Below are positions 1 through 8,618 of a stretch of DNA of 42,899 nucleotides, piece after piece. The number at the start of each line of letters is the position of its first letter. Position 1 is the stretch's first letter. Below the pieces are notes generated by a model. The model saw only the letters and a list, made by a program, of their open reading frames with translations. It made no database searches and had not been told where the DNA came from. Origin of the DNA: an uncultured bacterium. Lineage in GTDB: Bacteria > Bacillota > Clostridia > Christensenellales > CAG-917. The position numbers and the translations under genes are program-made. Location of the stretch: assembly GCA_949432885.1 (NCBI GenBank), contig CASQXY010000004.1, positions 1 to 42,899 on the forward strand. Reading direction: 5' to 3'.

Positions 1-49
1 TACTACTCCCTTAGCAGGGGAGCCCCTTCAGCCTCTTGGGTATTTCTCC
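1..49 (-). tRNA. tRNA-Ser(GCU), 5' part, cut by the window edge
   Basis: Read on the minus strand from base 49, the sequence gives a 7-nt acceptor strand (GGAGAAA), TA, a D arm closed by CCC/GGG, and an anticodon arm CTCCC / CTGCTAA / GGGAG with anticodon GCT at 15-13. It then enters the variable arm (TAGTA), which runs off base 1. The long-variable-arm class and GCU anticodon identify a serine tRNA reading AGC/AGU. The T arm and 3' end lie outside the window. Confidence 0.9.
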
Positions 50-105
50 AAAAATCTACGATATCTCTGCGCGGCGCGGCAGTGTTCGCATTTCAATTTA
101 GCTTA

Positions 106-137
106 ATTATACTATCATACCAGCGTATACATGTCAA
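106..137 (-). promoter_or_regulatory. Promoter for the tRNA-Ser gene
   Basis: A perfect TTGACA (137-132, minus strand) stands upstream of a perfect TATAAT (111-106), but the spacer is 20 bp. A weaker TAGTAT (114-109) gives the usual 17 bp. Either would start transcription near base 100, about 50 nt before the tRNA. Confidence 0.6.
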
Positions 138-795
138 TGGTTTTTGAGAAGGTTATGGCAGGGGGCGTCGGCGCAGTATGCGCAAATCGGCAATCTTTGA
201 AATCGGCAAAAATACGACGTATACGCTACGCATTCTAATTGAACTCAAAAAGTATTCGGAAAATACTTGACGCAATCAGAAAAGGTGGCGGCTTGAAATA
301 AGTTTGAGTGGACGCTATAACAGCGGTTGCAGTCGGGGGAAACGTTATGCGCAAATATTGCAGGATTGTGATTTGATATTAATATTCTTGCTTGCGGCTC
401 TTGCGCTTATTTCCTGCAACCCGAGGCAGATTCACGTAAAGTAACGATTGCTTTTACCGCCGAGAGGAGAGTTTACGAGGTTAGATAATGCGGTAGGTCG
501 GATTTTAGAATACCCAAACTTCCCGAAACCGAATTTCGCGGTTTGAGGACTGGTATTTGTACGGCGGCATAATGAAGTTAAGTCTTAATAATTGATTATT
601 TGTAATAGAATTTTGCCGTTTTTTAAGTTCTCCCAGCGCATTTTCCCCGAGGATTTCAATGACCTAGGGCTCGCGGTCGTGAACGCTGATTGTACCTGTG
701 TGACAATATGCTGTGCGGCAGTATTTCGTTATTCTAATGCAATAGAATCGTTAAATCGGCTTATAGCAAGGATATCGGGGGAAACAGCTTTTGGG
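138..795. other. Gene-poor stretch between tRNA-Ser and the flavoprotein gene
   Basis: I find no convincing intact gene here. It holds a short lipoprotein-signal-like reading at 373-444 (listed separately) and small inverted repeats such as AAACCG/CGGTTT near 525-543 and ATTCTA/TAGAAT at 731-748. Neither repeat has a T-tract. The long plus-strand open frame entering from this side into 1350 is antisense to the flavoprotein gene. Confidence 0.5.
373..488 (+). pseudogene. Possible remnant of a lipoprotein gene (signal peptide only)
   Basis: From a TTG at 373, with AGGA a few bases upstream, the frame reads a short hydrophobic run ending in a lipobox-like LALISC. It stops at TAA 442-444 after 23 codons. 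A neighbouring frame continues openly to TAA 486-488, as a frameshifted remnant would. Signal-peptide-like strings arise by chance, so this is weak. It could equally be noncoding DNA. Confidence 0.2.
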
Positions 796-1335
796 TTAGA
801 CGTTTTTTCCGAGGTCGTACGCCTGCCGAGCGTAAGGGGTGTTTTGAACCTCGCCCTTATTTGTAACGCCCGTCGCGCGCAGAACGCCTTTCAGCTTTAC
901 GGCGTCAAAGCATGCTATCCAGCCTTCGATATCCGAAACGCTGCCGTCCATTGCTCTCGCGTCGTCCTCGGCGGAAGAGGAAAGCAGATAAACTTCCGTA
1001 AATCTGTTGTCGAGCGTGTACAGCGGATTGAGCCTGTCGAGGAAGGTTTTAAGCTGTCCCGATACGGAATAGTAGTACACGGGAGAAGCAAACACGAGCA
1101 CGTCGCTGTTTCTCACGTCTTGGTACAGGGCGTTCATATCGTCGTTTATCGCGCACTTTTTTGCCGAATGGCAATACAAACATCCCGAACAGAACTTCAT
1201 ATCCAAATCCCGTACGTTTATCTTTTGCACGGCGTGTCCCGCATCCCGCGCTCCTTTTGCGAATTCTTCCGCAAGCATATCCGAATTGCCGTCCTTTCTT
1301 GGCGAGCTCGAAACAATAAAAACGTTTTTACTCAT
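796..1335 (-). CDS. Flavodoxin-fold iron-sulfur flavoprotein (Isf-like NADPH-dependent FMN reductase)
   Basis: This 179-residue cytosolic protein opens with a flavodoxin-like strand and phosphate-binding loop (VFIVSSSPRKDGNS, about residues 5-18) that should bind FMN. Near residue 50 it carries CSGCLYCHSAKKC, a C-x2-C-x2-C-x5-C spacing. This matches the compact cysteine motif of archaeal and clostridial iron-sulfur flavoproteins, which hold a [4Fe-4S] cluster next to FMN. A second flavin-loop motif, FASPVYYYSVSGQLKTF, follows. Such proteins move electrons to small acceptors, but the partner cannot be told here. The ATG at 1335 has GGAGGA just upstream and a strong promoter. The gene stands alone. 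Family confidence is high; cluster binding is inferred from the cysteine spacing. Confidence 0.85.
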   Translation of the reverse strand: MSKNVFIVSSSPRKDGNSDMLAEEFAKGARDAGHAVQKINVRDLDMKFCSGCLYCHSAKKCAINDDMNALYQDVRNSDVLVFASPVYYYSVSGQLKTFLDRLNPLYTLDNRFTEVYLLSSSAEDDARAMDGSVSDIEGWIACFDAVKLKGVLRATGVTNKGEVQNTPYARQAYDLGKNV

Positions 1336-1363
1336 TTTTCTCCTCCGTAAGCGGTTTTATTAG

Positions 1364-1392
1364 ATTTTATTGCAAGGCTTTGAGGCTGTCAA
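1364..1392 (-). promoter_or_regulatory. Promoter of the flavoprotein gene
   Basis: On the minus strand a perfect TTGACA (1392-1387), a 17-bp spacer and TAAAAT (1369-1364) lie about 30 bp upstream of the flavoprotein start codon. Confidence 0.8.
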
Positions 1393-1472
1393 GTGCGAAA
1401 CGCGTTCAATCCGCAGCGACAGCGGAGCGCGCATGCGGCGATTATTAATAATCAAAAGTCGGTAAAAAGTGC

Positions 1473-1501
1473 TTGCGTGCTTGCGTGCATGTGTGTATAA
1501 T
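1473..1501 (+). promoter_or_regulatory. Promoter of the lipoprotein gene
   Basis: TTGCGT (1473-1478), 17 bp, TATAAT (1496-1501). The -35 lies in a short tandem repeat (GCTTGCGT twice, 1471-1486). The start codon is 42 bp downstream of the -10, with GGAG at 1531-1534. Confidence 0.7.
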
Positions 1502-1542
1502 GGAAATACTATTGATATATTCTCATATTTGGAGTTTTAGAT

Positions 1543-3993
1543 ATGAAGAAAAAACTGACTGTTGCAACCGTACTCATACTTCTGTTGGCTTTCAGCTTGA
1601 CATTGCTGGTCGGCTGCGACGAGATTTTCAAAAAGAACGACGAGCGCGACGCCACGCAGATAGTTGCCACCGTTAATTACAACGGACAAAGCGCAAATAT
1701 TTACAAATTCGAGCTCACGGCGTCCTTCAACAGCTATGCGCCCGCTTACAACAGCTATTACGGCATGACCTTCCAGCAGGCGGCGAACTACATTCTGCAA
1801 TCGCTGGCGCAGCAGAAGCTGCTTGTGCTTTACGCCAAGGAAAAGGTCTCTACGCTCATGGGTCTGTCCTCAGTGCCTGAGGATATAAGTGATTTGCTCA
1901 CCGCAAGCGAGAGGAACAAGGCGATTGAAAACGCAAACGACAGCATGTACGACGCGCTCAGCTCGCTGATTAAGGACAATATCACGGAAGACAATTACAA
2001 CAGCGGTTCTACCGCCGCGCCTAAGGACGAGGAAATTGAAATTACCGACGGCGTTTCCATTCGCTTCGATTCAAACGGCGGAAGCAGCGTGACGCGTCTG
2101 CGCGTGCAGAAAGGCACCACCGTCAAAGAGCCCGAAGCGCCTACGAAGGAAGGCTATACTTTTTACGGCTGGTATAAGGATTCGGAATTTAACGGAACGG
2201 AATTCAAGTTCAGAGAATATCAGAAAAACGAGAAAGGCGAATACGTAAAGGACGATAAAGGCAACTTTATCGATATCGGCGAAAAGGTAGACGCCAACGA
2301 GACTCTCTATGCGAAGTGGGAGAAGTATACCGCACCTCGCACTGAGAAGCCCGCAGTCGAGGAAGAGGAGGACGATTACGACCCCGAAGACGAGACCGTG
2401 ACGCTTTCTTCCAAATTTTTCTCCGCGGAGTATCGCTCGGAGCTGTACGCAAAGGTGCTCGAAGAGGATTACGTCGACCAGATTAAGGTCAAAAAAGACA
2501 GCACTCTCGAAAAGACGGTCAACAGCTATATCGATAAGAGCCTTGCGACGCTCAGAAAGAATCTGAAAGCCAACATCTACAAGTCCACCGACGAGGAGTG
2601 CTATCAATACTATCTCGCAAATCAAATGGAAACCCTTGTCGTGACCAAGCTCGAAAGGCTTATAGGCAAACAGGTATCCGTGTCCCGCGCGGAGGTAGAG
2701 GCGGAGTTCAACCGCATAGTCGCCTCCAATAAGGAGACCTTTGCGGATTCCGAAGCCAGCTATTCGAGCGCGCTTGCCGATAAGCTCAACGGCACCTATT
2801 TCCACCCTGTTTCGGGAGACAGCTACGGCTTTGTTGTGAACATACTCTTGAAGCTTGACGAGGAGAAGCTGGACGAGCTGACAAAGATGTACACCGCTAA
2901 TCCCGCCAATAAGGAATCCGTCAAAATAAAACGAAACCAGCTCCTTTCTCAGATGACGGTGAAGGTTTCCAACCCCAAGTACGACAGCAAGGCTATCGTC
3001 AAGGATAAAAACAACAATCAGATAGAATTGCGCGACCCGATGACCGACCCCGACAATCCTTATAACGGCATAAAGGAGATAGAGGGCTACGACCCCAACG
3101 AATACAAAGCTAAGGACGGCGTAAACGATTATTCCAAACTCATTTCATTTGAGAAGGACGAGGACGGAAACTACGGTATCGTATACGGCGCGACGGAGCA
3201 TCCCGCAATGGCGTACCTTCTCGAAGAAGTACCCGCGTTTGATGTCGACAAAGACAGTGCTACGGTCAAGGGCGTAATTCATCAGATTTACGACAGCTTC
3301 GCACAGGTGAAACAGGCGGTTGCCGACGACGATAATCTGACCGTGGCGCAGGGCATATATTGGCTCAGAGAGGTTGCGACGGCGTGGCTTTATCTCGTCG
3401 GAGACGACAGCGGCGCAGTGACGGAAAGCTCCAACAACAATGGACTCGGATATCTCGTCACTCCCGAGGGCGGGGAAAGCAGCTTCCTTGAAGAGTTTAC
3501 GGATTATGCCCGCAATCTTATCAAGGCTGGTACGGGTTCGTTCAGCGTAGGCGAAGCGGATTTGAACACCGCGTTCAAAGGCGCTTCTGCGGACGGTACG
3601 CTTGCAGGCAACGGCAAGGTATACGTGGCGGCGGACAGCTTTATCGAATCCGGCACGACCAACAACGCGTATGCCGGCATATTCGTGCTCCTCAACAGCT
3701 ATACGGTCTGGGACGAGAATTTCTACGCGCAGTATTCCGAAAACGGCTCTGCGCTTCCTGCGGACGGTACGCTACCTTCGGATTATCTGCTTTCGTTCGG
3801 CAAGGACGCGCCCGACGAGGACAATCCTTACAATGCCAACACCGTTTACGGCATGATATACGATACTTTGCTTGCGGCGAAGAAAAAGACCGCGTACAAC
3901 ATCGACGTGAATACGATGGGCAAGGATAATATCGAAAATATCGTGTATTATGAAAAAAATTACAAGTCTTTATGGAAAGATTTGGACGACTGA
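1543..3993 (+). CDS. Large lipoprotein, SurA/PrsA-N-like with an inserted InlB B-repeat
   Basis: This 816-residue exported protein begins with a lysine-rich, hydrophobic signal and lipobox LVGC, so lipidation is expected at Cys25. Residues 38-140 (VATVNYNGQSANIYKFE..., then a helical stretch) resemble the N-terminal chaperone domain of SurA/PrsA-type foldases. Residues about 171-261 are an InlB B-repeat (Listeria-Bacteroides repeat): FDSNGG, then APTKEGYTFYGWY, then ETLYAKWEK. The repeat carries an inserted charged segment. A very acidic linker follows (271-284), then about 530 residues I cannot assign. No parvulin domain is evident. It probably acts at the outer face of the membrane in folding or adhesion; that role is inferred. 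It has its own promoter and terminator. Confidence 0.75.
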   Translation: MKKKLTVATVLILLLAFSLTLLVGCDEIFKKNDERDATQIVATVNYNGQSANIYKFELTASFNSYAPAYNSYYGMTFQQAANYILQSLAQQKLLVLYAKEKVSTLMGLSSVPEDISDLLTASERNKAIENANDSMYDALSSLIKDNITEDNYNSGSTAAPKDEEIEITDGVSIRFDSNGGSSVTRLRVQKGTTVKEPEAPTKEGYTFYGWYKDSEFNGTEFKFREYQKNEKGEYVKDDKGNFIDIGEKVDANETLYAKWEKYTAPRTEKPAVEEEEDDYDPEDETVTLSSKFFSAEYRSELYAKVLEEDYVDQIKVKKDSTLEKTVNSYIDKSLATLRKNLKANIYKSTDEECYQYYLANQMETLVVTKLERLIGKQVSVSRAEVEAEFNRIVASNKETFADSEASYSSALADKLNGTYFHPVSGDSYGFVVNILLKLDEEKLDELTKMYTANPANKESVKIKRNQLLSQMTVKVSNPKYDSKAIVKDKNNNQIELRDPMTDPDNPYNGIKEIEGYDPNEYKAKDGVNDYSKLISFEKDEDGNYGIVYGATEHPAMAYLLEEVPAFDVDKDSATVKGVIHQIYDSFAQVKQAVADDDNLTVAQGIYWLREVATAWLYLVGDDSGAVTESSNNNGLGYLVTPEGGESSFLEEFTDYARNLIKAGTGSFSVGEADLNTAFKGASADGTLAGNGKVYVAADSFIESGTTNNAYAGIFVLLNSYTVWDENFYAQYSENGSALPADGTLPSDYLLSFGKDAPDEDNPYNANTVYGMIYDTLLAAKKKTAYNIDVNTMGKDNIENIVYYEKNYKSLWKDLDD

Positions 3994-4015
3994 TAATTTC
4001 GTTCGACAAACAACT

Positions 4016-4043
4016 GCGGCGCTTATGCGCCGCTTTTATTTTA
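4016..4043 (+). terminator. Intrinsic terminator of the lipoprotein gene
   Basis: GCGGCGC / TTAT / GCGCCGC (4016-4033) is a perfect 7-bp GC-rich stem followed by TTTTATTTTA, 22 bp after the lipoprotein stop codon. Confidence 0.92.
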
Positions 4044-4257
4044 CCTCTCAAAAGCCTACGAACTTGCGTTGCGTTTATGATTACGTATGAATTTAAGAAA
4101 GCTTTGTTTGTAAAAGTATATAGTTATGCAATGTATAATATATTTTTCAACAATTTGTCGAATTCGGTTGCATTTATTTCACGAAAGCGATACAAATAAT
4201 ATCGCGGAGCAAAAAAAGGCGCAGCGGCGCGCGATACGCGCAACTTAGTGTTTTCAT

Positions 4258-5664
4258 ATGATAAAAGCAAAAAGCGGCATGGATATGACAAAAGGCGGAT
4301 TGATGGGGAAGCTCATCGCCTTTTCGTTGCCGCTTGCAATGTCGGGCATACTGCAATTACTTTTCAATGCGGCGGATTTGGTGGTCATAGGACAGTTTTC
4401 GGAAACGGGCTCCGAATCGCTTGCGGCGGTAAGCTCCAACAACGCGCTTATCGGACTTATAATAAATGTCGCAATCGGTCTTTCGCTTGGTGCGAACGTG
4501 GTTATGTCGCAGGCGATAGGCGCGGGAAATGCCGAACGTGCGGAACGAACGGTGCACACCTCCTTACTTCTCGCGCTGATATGCGGCGTGGCCGTCGCAT
4601 TGGTCGGCGCGCTGTGCGCAAGGGACTTTCTCGTGTGGATGAAGACGGATGCCGTAGTGCTAGACAAAGCCGCGCTATATCTGCGTATCTATTTTATAGG
4701 CGCTCCCGCCAACGTTGTTTATAACTTCGGAGCGGCGATACTGCGCGCAAAGGGCGATACGAGGAGGCCTCTCGTATACCTGCTGATAGCGGGCGTTCTG
4801 AATGCGGGTCTCAATCTTATATTCGTTATATTCGCCAAACTCGACGTAGCGGGCGTTGCGCTTGCGACGATAATCTCCCAATACGTATCGGTAGTTCTCG
4901 TCATAATTGCGTTGCTCAGGGAAAAGGGATATTGCAGGTTTATTCCCAAAAAACTCGCAATAAGGAAGCGCGAGCTTCTCGATATTGTGCGCGTAGGGCT
5001 TCCGTCGGGCATACTGAACTCCTTCTTTTCCATTGCAAACGTCATAATTCAATCGAACATAAACGTATTCGGTTATCAGCTTATGGCGGGCAATTCCACG
5101 GGTTCGAGCCTTGAAATGTTCGTATACACCGCAATGAACGCGGTGTCGAATGCGGCGACGACCTTTTCAGGTCAGAACGTCGGAGCAAAGCGCAACGACC
5201 GCATAAATTCCATTCTCGCAGACAGCAGTATAATAACCGCCGCGGTAAGCGTAGTTATGGGAGGCTTCGTCATATTGCTAGCTCATCCGCTCGCGTCGCT
5301 GTACTCTCGGGATCCTGTGGTAATAGGCTACGCGGTGGACAGGCTGTGGGTGATACTGCCGCTTTATGCCCTGTGCGGAATTGTGGAAAATTTTGTGGGC
5401 TGTCTGAGGGGAATGAACTATTCCATATCTCCGATGATACCATGTTTTATATGCGTGTGCGTATATCGTATTGTGTGGGTGTTTACGGTGTTCCAAAAGG
5501 TGCATACGCCGTTCATACTGTATTTGTCATATCCGATAAGCTGGGCGCTTAATCTGATTTTGATTGCCGCTCTGTATATTTTTGTGTATATGAAAAAAAT
5601 CCGACCGACCGAAGTCCTGAGAGCGGATATGCGTAGGGCGGAGTATAACCGCTGTCCGGCGTAG
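4258..5664 (+). CDS. MATE-family multidrug/sodium efflux protein
   Basis: At 468 residues it has the length and about twelve hydrophobic segments of the MATE (multi antimicrobial extrusion) family. The opening is family-typical: MTKGGLMGKLIAFSLPLAMS, then a segment with LFNAADLVVIGQFS. The equivalent half-repeat begins near residue 240 (VRVGLPSGILNSFFSIANVII). MATE proteins export cationic drugs or metabolites using Na+ or H+ gradients; the substrate is unknown. The start is unsure: neither the ATG at 4258 nor the in-frame ATG at 4279 has a clear Shine-Dalgarno. It converges on the clcA-type gene with only 43 bp between, and no good terminator is visible there. Confidence 0.9.
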   Translation: MIKAKSGMDMTKGGLMGKLIAFSLPLAMSGILQLLFNAADLVVIGQFSETGSESLAAVSSNNALIGLIINVAIGLSLGANVVMSQAIGAGNAERAERTVHTSLLLALICGVAVALVGALCARDFLVWMKTDAVVLDKAALYLRIYFIGAPANVVYNFGAAILRAKGDTRRPLVYLLIAGVLNAGLNLIFVIFAKLDVAGVALATIISQYVSVVLVIIALLREKGYCRFIPKKLAIRKRELLDIVRVGLPSGILNSFFSIANVIIQSNINVFGYQLMAGNSTGSSLEMFVYTAMNAVSNAATTFSGQNVGAKRNDRINSILADSSIITAAVSVVMGGFVILLAHPLASLYSRDPVVIGYAVDRLWVILPLYALCGIVENFVGCLRGMNYSISPMIPCFICVCVYRIVWVFTVFQKVHTPFILYLSYPISWALNLILIAALYIFVYMKKIRPTEVLRADMRRAEYNRCPA

Positions 5665-5707
5665 TTTTAATTAGTATTGCAAACTATAATTTCGAAATCA
5701 TCCAAAA

Positions 5708-7360
5708 TCAATCGCGTTTCTTTTTGAAAATCCGGCCGAACAATTCGGCAATATTTCGGAACACGTCGTTTTTGCGCGGTTTCACGATTTCGTCCACGCA
5801 CTGTTTGAGGTTTTCGGGGCTCGTTGTTTCCGCCTGTACGGTAAGCTGGTCGCCTACTTGCAGCACAGTATCCGAGGAAGGGGTAATCACAGTGCCGTCG
5901 CGCATGACGGAACGTATAAGCAGATTCCCGGGCCACAGGATATCGCGTATCGCATGCCCCGCGGCAACCGCGCCTTCTTCGAGGGAGGTGACGTAGATTT
6001 CGCGGCGAAGCGTAACGTTTTGGCTTTCCATATAGCTTTCGAGGAGCGCGTCGTAAAGAGGCTTGATGCGGAAAACTTCGCTTATCATATAACCTATCGA
6101 CACGCCGAGTATGACGGGAATAAGCAGGGTGAACTGCCAAGTGAGCTCCACGACCATAACAATAGAGGTGAGCGGCGCTTTCACGACCGCGGTAAAGAAC
6201 GTCGCCATGGATATCATAACAATACAGTCAGAGTACGCCGCAGACATTCCCATAAGTCCGCACAGCTTGGACGCAAGCGCGCCGATACATGCGCCGAGCG
6301 CGAGCATGGGAATGAATATTCCGCACGGCACTCCCGCGCCGAGATTGAGCACCGTGGATATCAGCCTTAGAATGAGCACGATAAGAAGCGTGACGACGAT
6401 AGGCGATGAAAATACGCTTTCGACGGACATCTCCGCCGTGCCGCCGTGAGTGCCGATAGCCTCGATAAGCGCGTGGCCTCCGCCCATTGCGTAAACCGTA
6501 ATAAGTCCCGCAACTCCTGCGAATAGGAACGGAATAAGCATTTTAAGTGCGCCTTTTAGCGCCGTCAACCTTGAAATCAGCTTTCTTGCAAGGAATGCAA
6601 GTTTGTAAAACCCTACGCCGAACAAGCCGCTAATAATCGCCGCAAACGCTACGTAAAGGTATCCTTTTATCGGAAGCGTGTGGAATACGAAATTGGTGAT
6701 TTCGCTTGCAACCTCCATATTCATTGCGTCAAAAAGCAGGTTGCGAGTAATAAGTCCCGATAGGACGGAGGAAAAAGCGCAGATAAAAATGGAGGGAGTA
6801 AAACGTCTGTGCGCTTCCTCGAAAGCAAATATTATGCCCGTGAGAGGCGCGTTGAAAGCGACCGCAAGACCCGCGCACGCGCCGCCCGTAATCTGATAGC
6901 GCCTTTCCATATCCGAGCCGCCCAGAATCCTGCTCACGCCCTGACCGCAAGTACCGCCGATATACATGCTCGGACCCTCCGCGCCTGCGCTCAGTCCGCA
7001 GAATATGCAATACAGACTCGCCGCCGCCATTGCGGGGAGCACTTGATACCATTTCATTGTAAGAAGTCCGCGCGAAGCGCCTTCCGTCTGCGGAATGCCG
7101 CTGCCGTGTATCATAGGCACAAGATGCACAAGCACTGCGATTACGAAGGCAGACAGCGCAAGCACGATGAACAAAAGAGGAATAAATTCGGGTTTTTCGA
7201 GTATGCCTCTATAAAGGTTTTTGGAATAAGAGGCAAGGAAATCAGCCGCAAGATTATAAAATGTAACGACAACGCCCGCAAGCATGCCGGTGCAGACTCC
7301 GACAGCCATGAGTTGCAGTCCTTTTCTGTACAGATTATATCCGAAGCGAGTATGTTTCAT
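5708..7360 (-). CDS. ClC-family chloride/proton antiporter with C-terminal RCK_C (TrkA-C) domain
   Basis: This 550-residue membrane protein has all the ClC signatures. GSGIP (86-90) supplies the anion-binding serine, GAEGP (126-130) the gating glutamate E128, GIFIP (347-351) the third selectivity segment, and KPLY (433-436) the tyrosine at the central anion site. An EE pair at 181-182 lies where the proton-pathway glutamate (E203 in E. coli ClC) is expected. That favours H+/Cl- exchange over a passive channel, by inference. Residues about 452-525 form a TrkA-C-like regulatory domain in the cytosol. The ATG at 7360 is preceded by GAGG and its own promoter. Confidence 0.92.
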   Translation of the reverse strand: MKHTRFGYNLYRKGLQLMAVGVCTGMLAGVVVTFYNLAADFLASYSKNLYRGILEKPEFIPLLFIVLALSAFVIAVLVHLVPMIHGSGIPQTEGASRGLLTMKWYQVLPAMAAASLYCIFCGLSAGAEGPSMYIGGTCGQGVSRILGGSDMERRYQITGGACAGLAVAFNAPLTGIIFAFEEAHRRFTPSIFICAFSSVLSGLITRNLLFDAMNMEVASEITNFVFHTLPIKGYLYVAFAAIISGLFGVGFYKLAFLARKLISRLTALKGALKMLIPFLFAGVAGLITVYAMGGGHALIEAIGTHGGTAEMSVESVFSSPIVVTLLIVLILRLISTVLNLGAGVPCGIFIPMLALGACIGALASKLCGLMGMSAAYSDCIVMISMATFFTAVVKAPLTSIVMVVELTWQFTLLIPVILGVSIGYMISEVFRIKPLYDALLESYMESQNVTLRREIYVTSLEEGAVAAGHAIRDILWPGNLLIRSVMRDGTVITPSSDTVLQVGDQLTVQAETTSPENLKQCVDEIVKPRKNDVFRNIAELFGRIFKKKRD

Positions 7361-7391
7361 CGTTGAGCCTCGATAACCGAATTAGGTCATA

Positions 7392-7420
7392 ATTATAGTC
7401 TTTCGTTTGCAAAAAATCAA
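7392..7420 (-). promoter_or_regulatory. Promoter of the ClC gene
   Basis: Minus strand: TTGATT (7420-7415), 17 bp, TATAAT (7397-7392), about 32 bp upstream of the ClC start codon. Confidence 0.7.
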
Positions 7421-7454
7421 CGTCTTGCGGCAACTTTGCATTTTGACGGTCCGC

Positions 7455-8438
7455 TCATTCGGCGCCGTACAGCCTTAGCGTTGATTTGAGCGCGGCGACG
7501 ACCTCGGCGCGCAGGGATTCGGGGGATATGATTTCCACCTTATCGTTGTATTGAAGCGCCCAGTACAGCATAGCCTGCGGACTTGCTTTAAGCGACGCGG
7601 TGAAATGCTCGTCGTCGGTCTGCATTGCGGTGAATCCGCCCCCGAACCAGTCGTACAGCTCGTCCGTCATAAAGTTTGCGCATTTTATGGTTATAGGCAC
7701 GGGCTTGTCGCTGAACATATAGGGCAGGCAGGTTGCGATTTCCTTATAATTTATACCGTTTTTGAATCCGTCTATATTCTTTATTGGAATCGCGTCCTCG
7801 TCGAGCAAGCGCATGTCTGTCATCTTGTCAAGCCTGTCGTAGCTCACGGTGCTGTATTTGTCGTCTTTCAGCATAAGATAATATCTTTGATTGTGCAGAA
7901 GCATCTGATACGGAGAGGCGGTATGCACGTCTTTTGCGCGGAGTTTTCCGTCCACCCCAGACCTGTTGTAGACAAAGGTTATCTTCTTGCCTTTTTCAAT
8001 GGCCTCGTCCGCAATTTCGATATTCAGAAAAAAGTCGCGGTTTTGAGACTTGTCCCAGTCCTTCACGGAATATACGTGTCTTACGTTGCTCTTGAAGTTG
8101 TATCCGCCGAGCTTGATAAGTTTGTCGATGAGCTGTTTGGAATGAGTGGAATTGATATGGCGAGAGCTTAGTACGCTGTCTATAAGCAGTCTGAGCTCCG
8201 CGTTTTCAAAATTCCTCGAAGCCAAATACGTGCCTCGCGCGTCAGTTTCAATATCAACACCCATTTCCTTCAAATATGAAACGTTTCTGCCAACGGCCTT
8301 TCTCTCGCATAGTACGTCGTAATCTCGTTCGAGTATATCGATTATATCCTGTTGTTTCAGCGGATGGTTTTCGTCGCTGTATTTATCCAGCGTCTGATAT
8401 ATCCGCATTATCAAAGTCTTTTTTGCTTCCGCCGCCAT
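7455..8438 (-). CDS. WYL-domain transcriptional regulator
   Basis: A 327-residue regulator with an N-terminal winged helix (about residues 10-75, including ERKAVGRNVSYLKEMGVDI) and a WYL sensor domain (about 135-220, with SPYQMLLHNQRYYLML and SYDRL). A C-terminal WYL-associated extension follows. WYL proteins bind nucleic acid or nucleotide ligands and often control stress or defence genes; the target here is unknown. I start it at 8438 because GGGAG sits 7 nt upstream of that ATG. An upstream in-frame ATG at 8468 has no such site. Paired palindromes lie 60-105 bp upstream and could be its operator. It is followed by the separately promoted ClC gene. Confidence 0.88.
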   Translation of the reverse strand: MAAEAKKTLIMRIYQTLDKYSDENHPLKQQDIIDILERDYDVLCERKAVGRNVSYLKEMGVDIETDARGTYLASRNFENAELRLLIDSVLSSRHINSTHSKQLIDKLIKLGGYNFKSNVRHVYSVKDWDKSQNRDFFLNIEIADEAIEKGKKITFVYNRSGVDGKLRAKDVHTASPYQMLLHNQRYYLMLKDDKYSTVSYDRLDKMTDMRLLDEDAIPIKNIDGFKNGINYKEIATCLPYMFSDKPVPITIKCANFMTDELYDWFGGGFTAMQTDDEHFTASLKASPQAMLYWALQYNDKVEIISPESLRAEVVAALKSTLRLYGAE

Positions 8439-8499
8439 AAAAGTCTCCCGACACAATTTATCTGACATTTCTTTGTGTTTCTATAATATATGCGTTTTT

Positions 8500-8541
8500 G
8501 TACCGAAAACGGTACATTGCATACGGTATTATATAACCGTA
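8500..8541. promoter_or_regulatory. Two adjacent inverted repeats, candidate operator for the WYL regulator
   Basis: GTACCG-AAAA-CGGTAC (8500-8515) is followed 6 bp later by TACGGT-8 bp-ACCGTA (8522-8541). Both are perfect 6-bp arms sharing the core CGGT, in the divergent gap between the WYL gene and a small plus-strand ORF. The AT-rich centre of the second repeat (TATATA) could overlap a -10 element. Binding by the WYL protein is inference from position. Confidence 0.5.
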
Positions 8542-8618
8542 GCAGACAAATAGCAACGCTTTTGTGAAAATTATGTCTGCAATCTATATACTGCCGACGA
8601 GGCATAAAGGAGAAAACT

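Noticed and set aside
592..1350. Open plus-strand frame of 252 codons
   Set aside because: It is antisense to the flavoprotein gene for most of its length. Its translation has no family features, while the minus-strand gene has clear motifs, a promoter and a ribosome binding site.
3972..4199. Small plus-strand ORF after the lipoprotein gene
   Set aside because: It begins inside the end of the lipoprotein gene, runs through its terminator and has no ribosome binding site.
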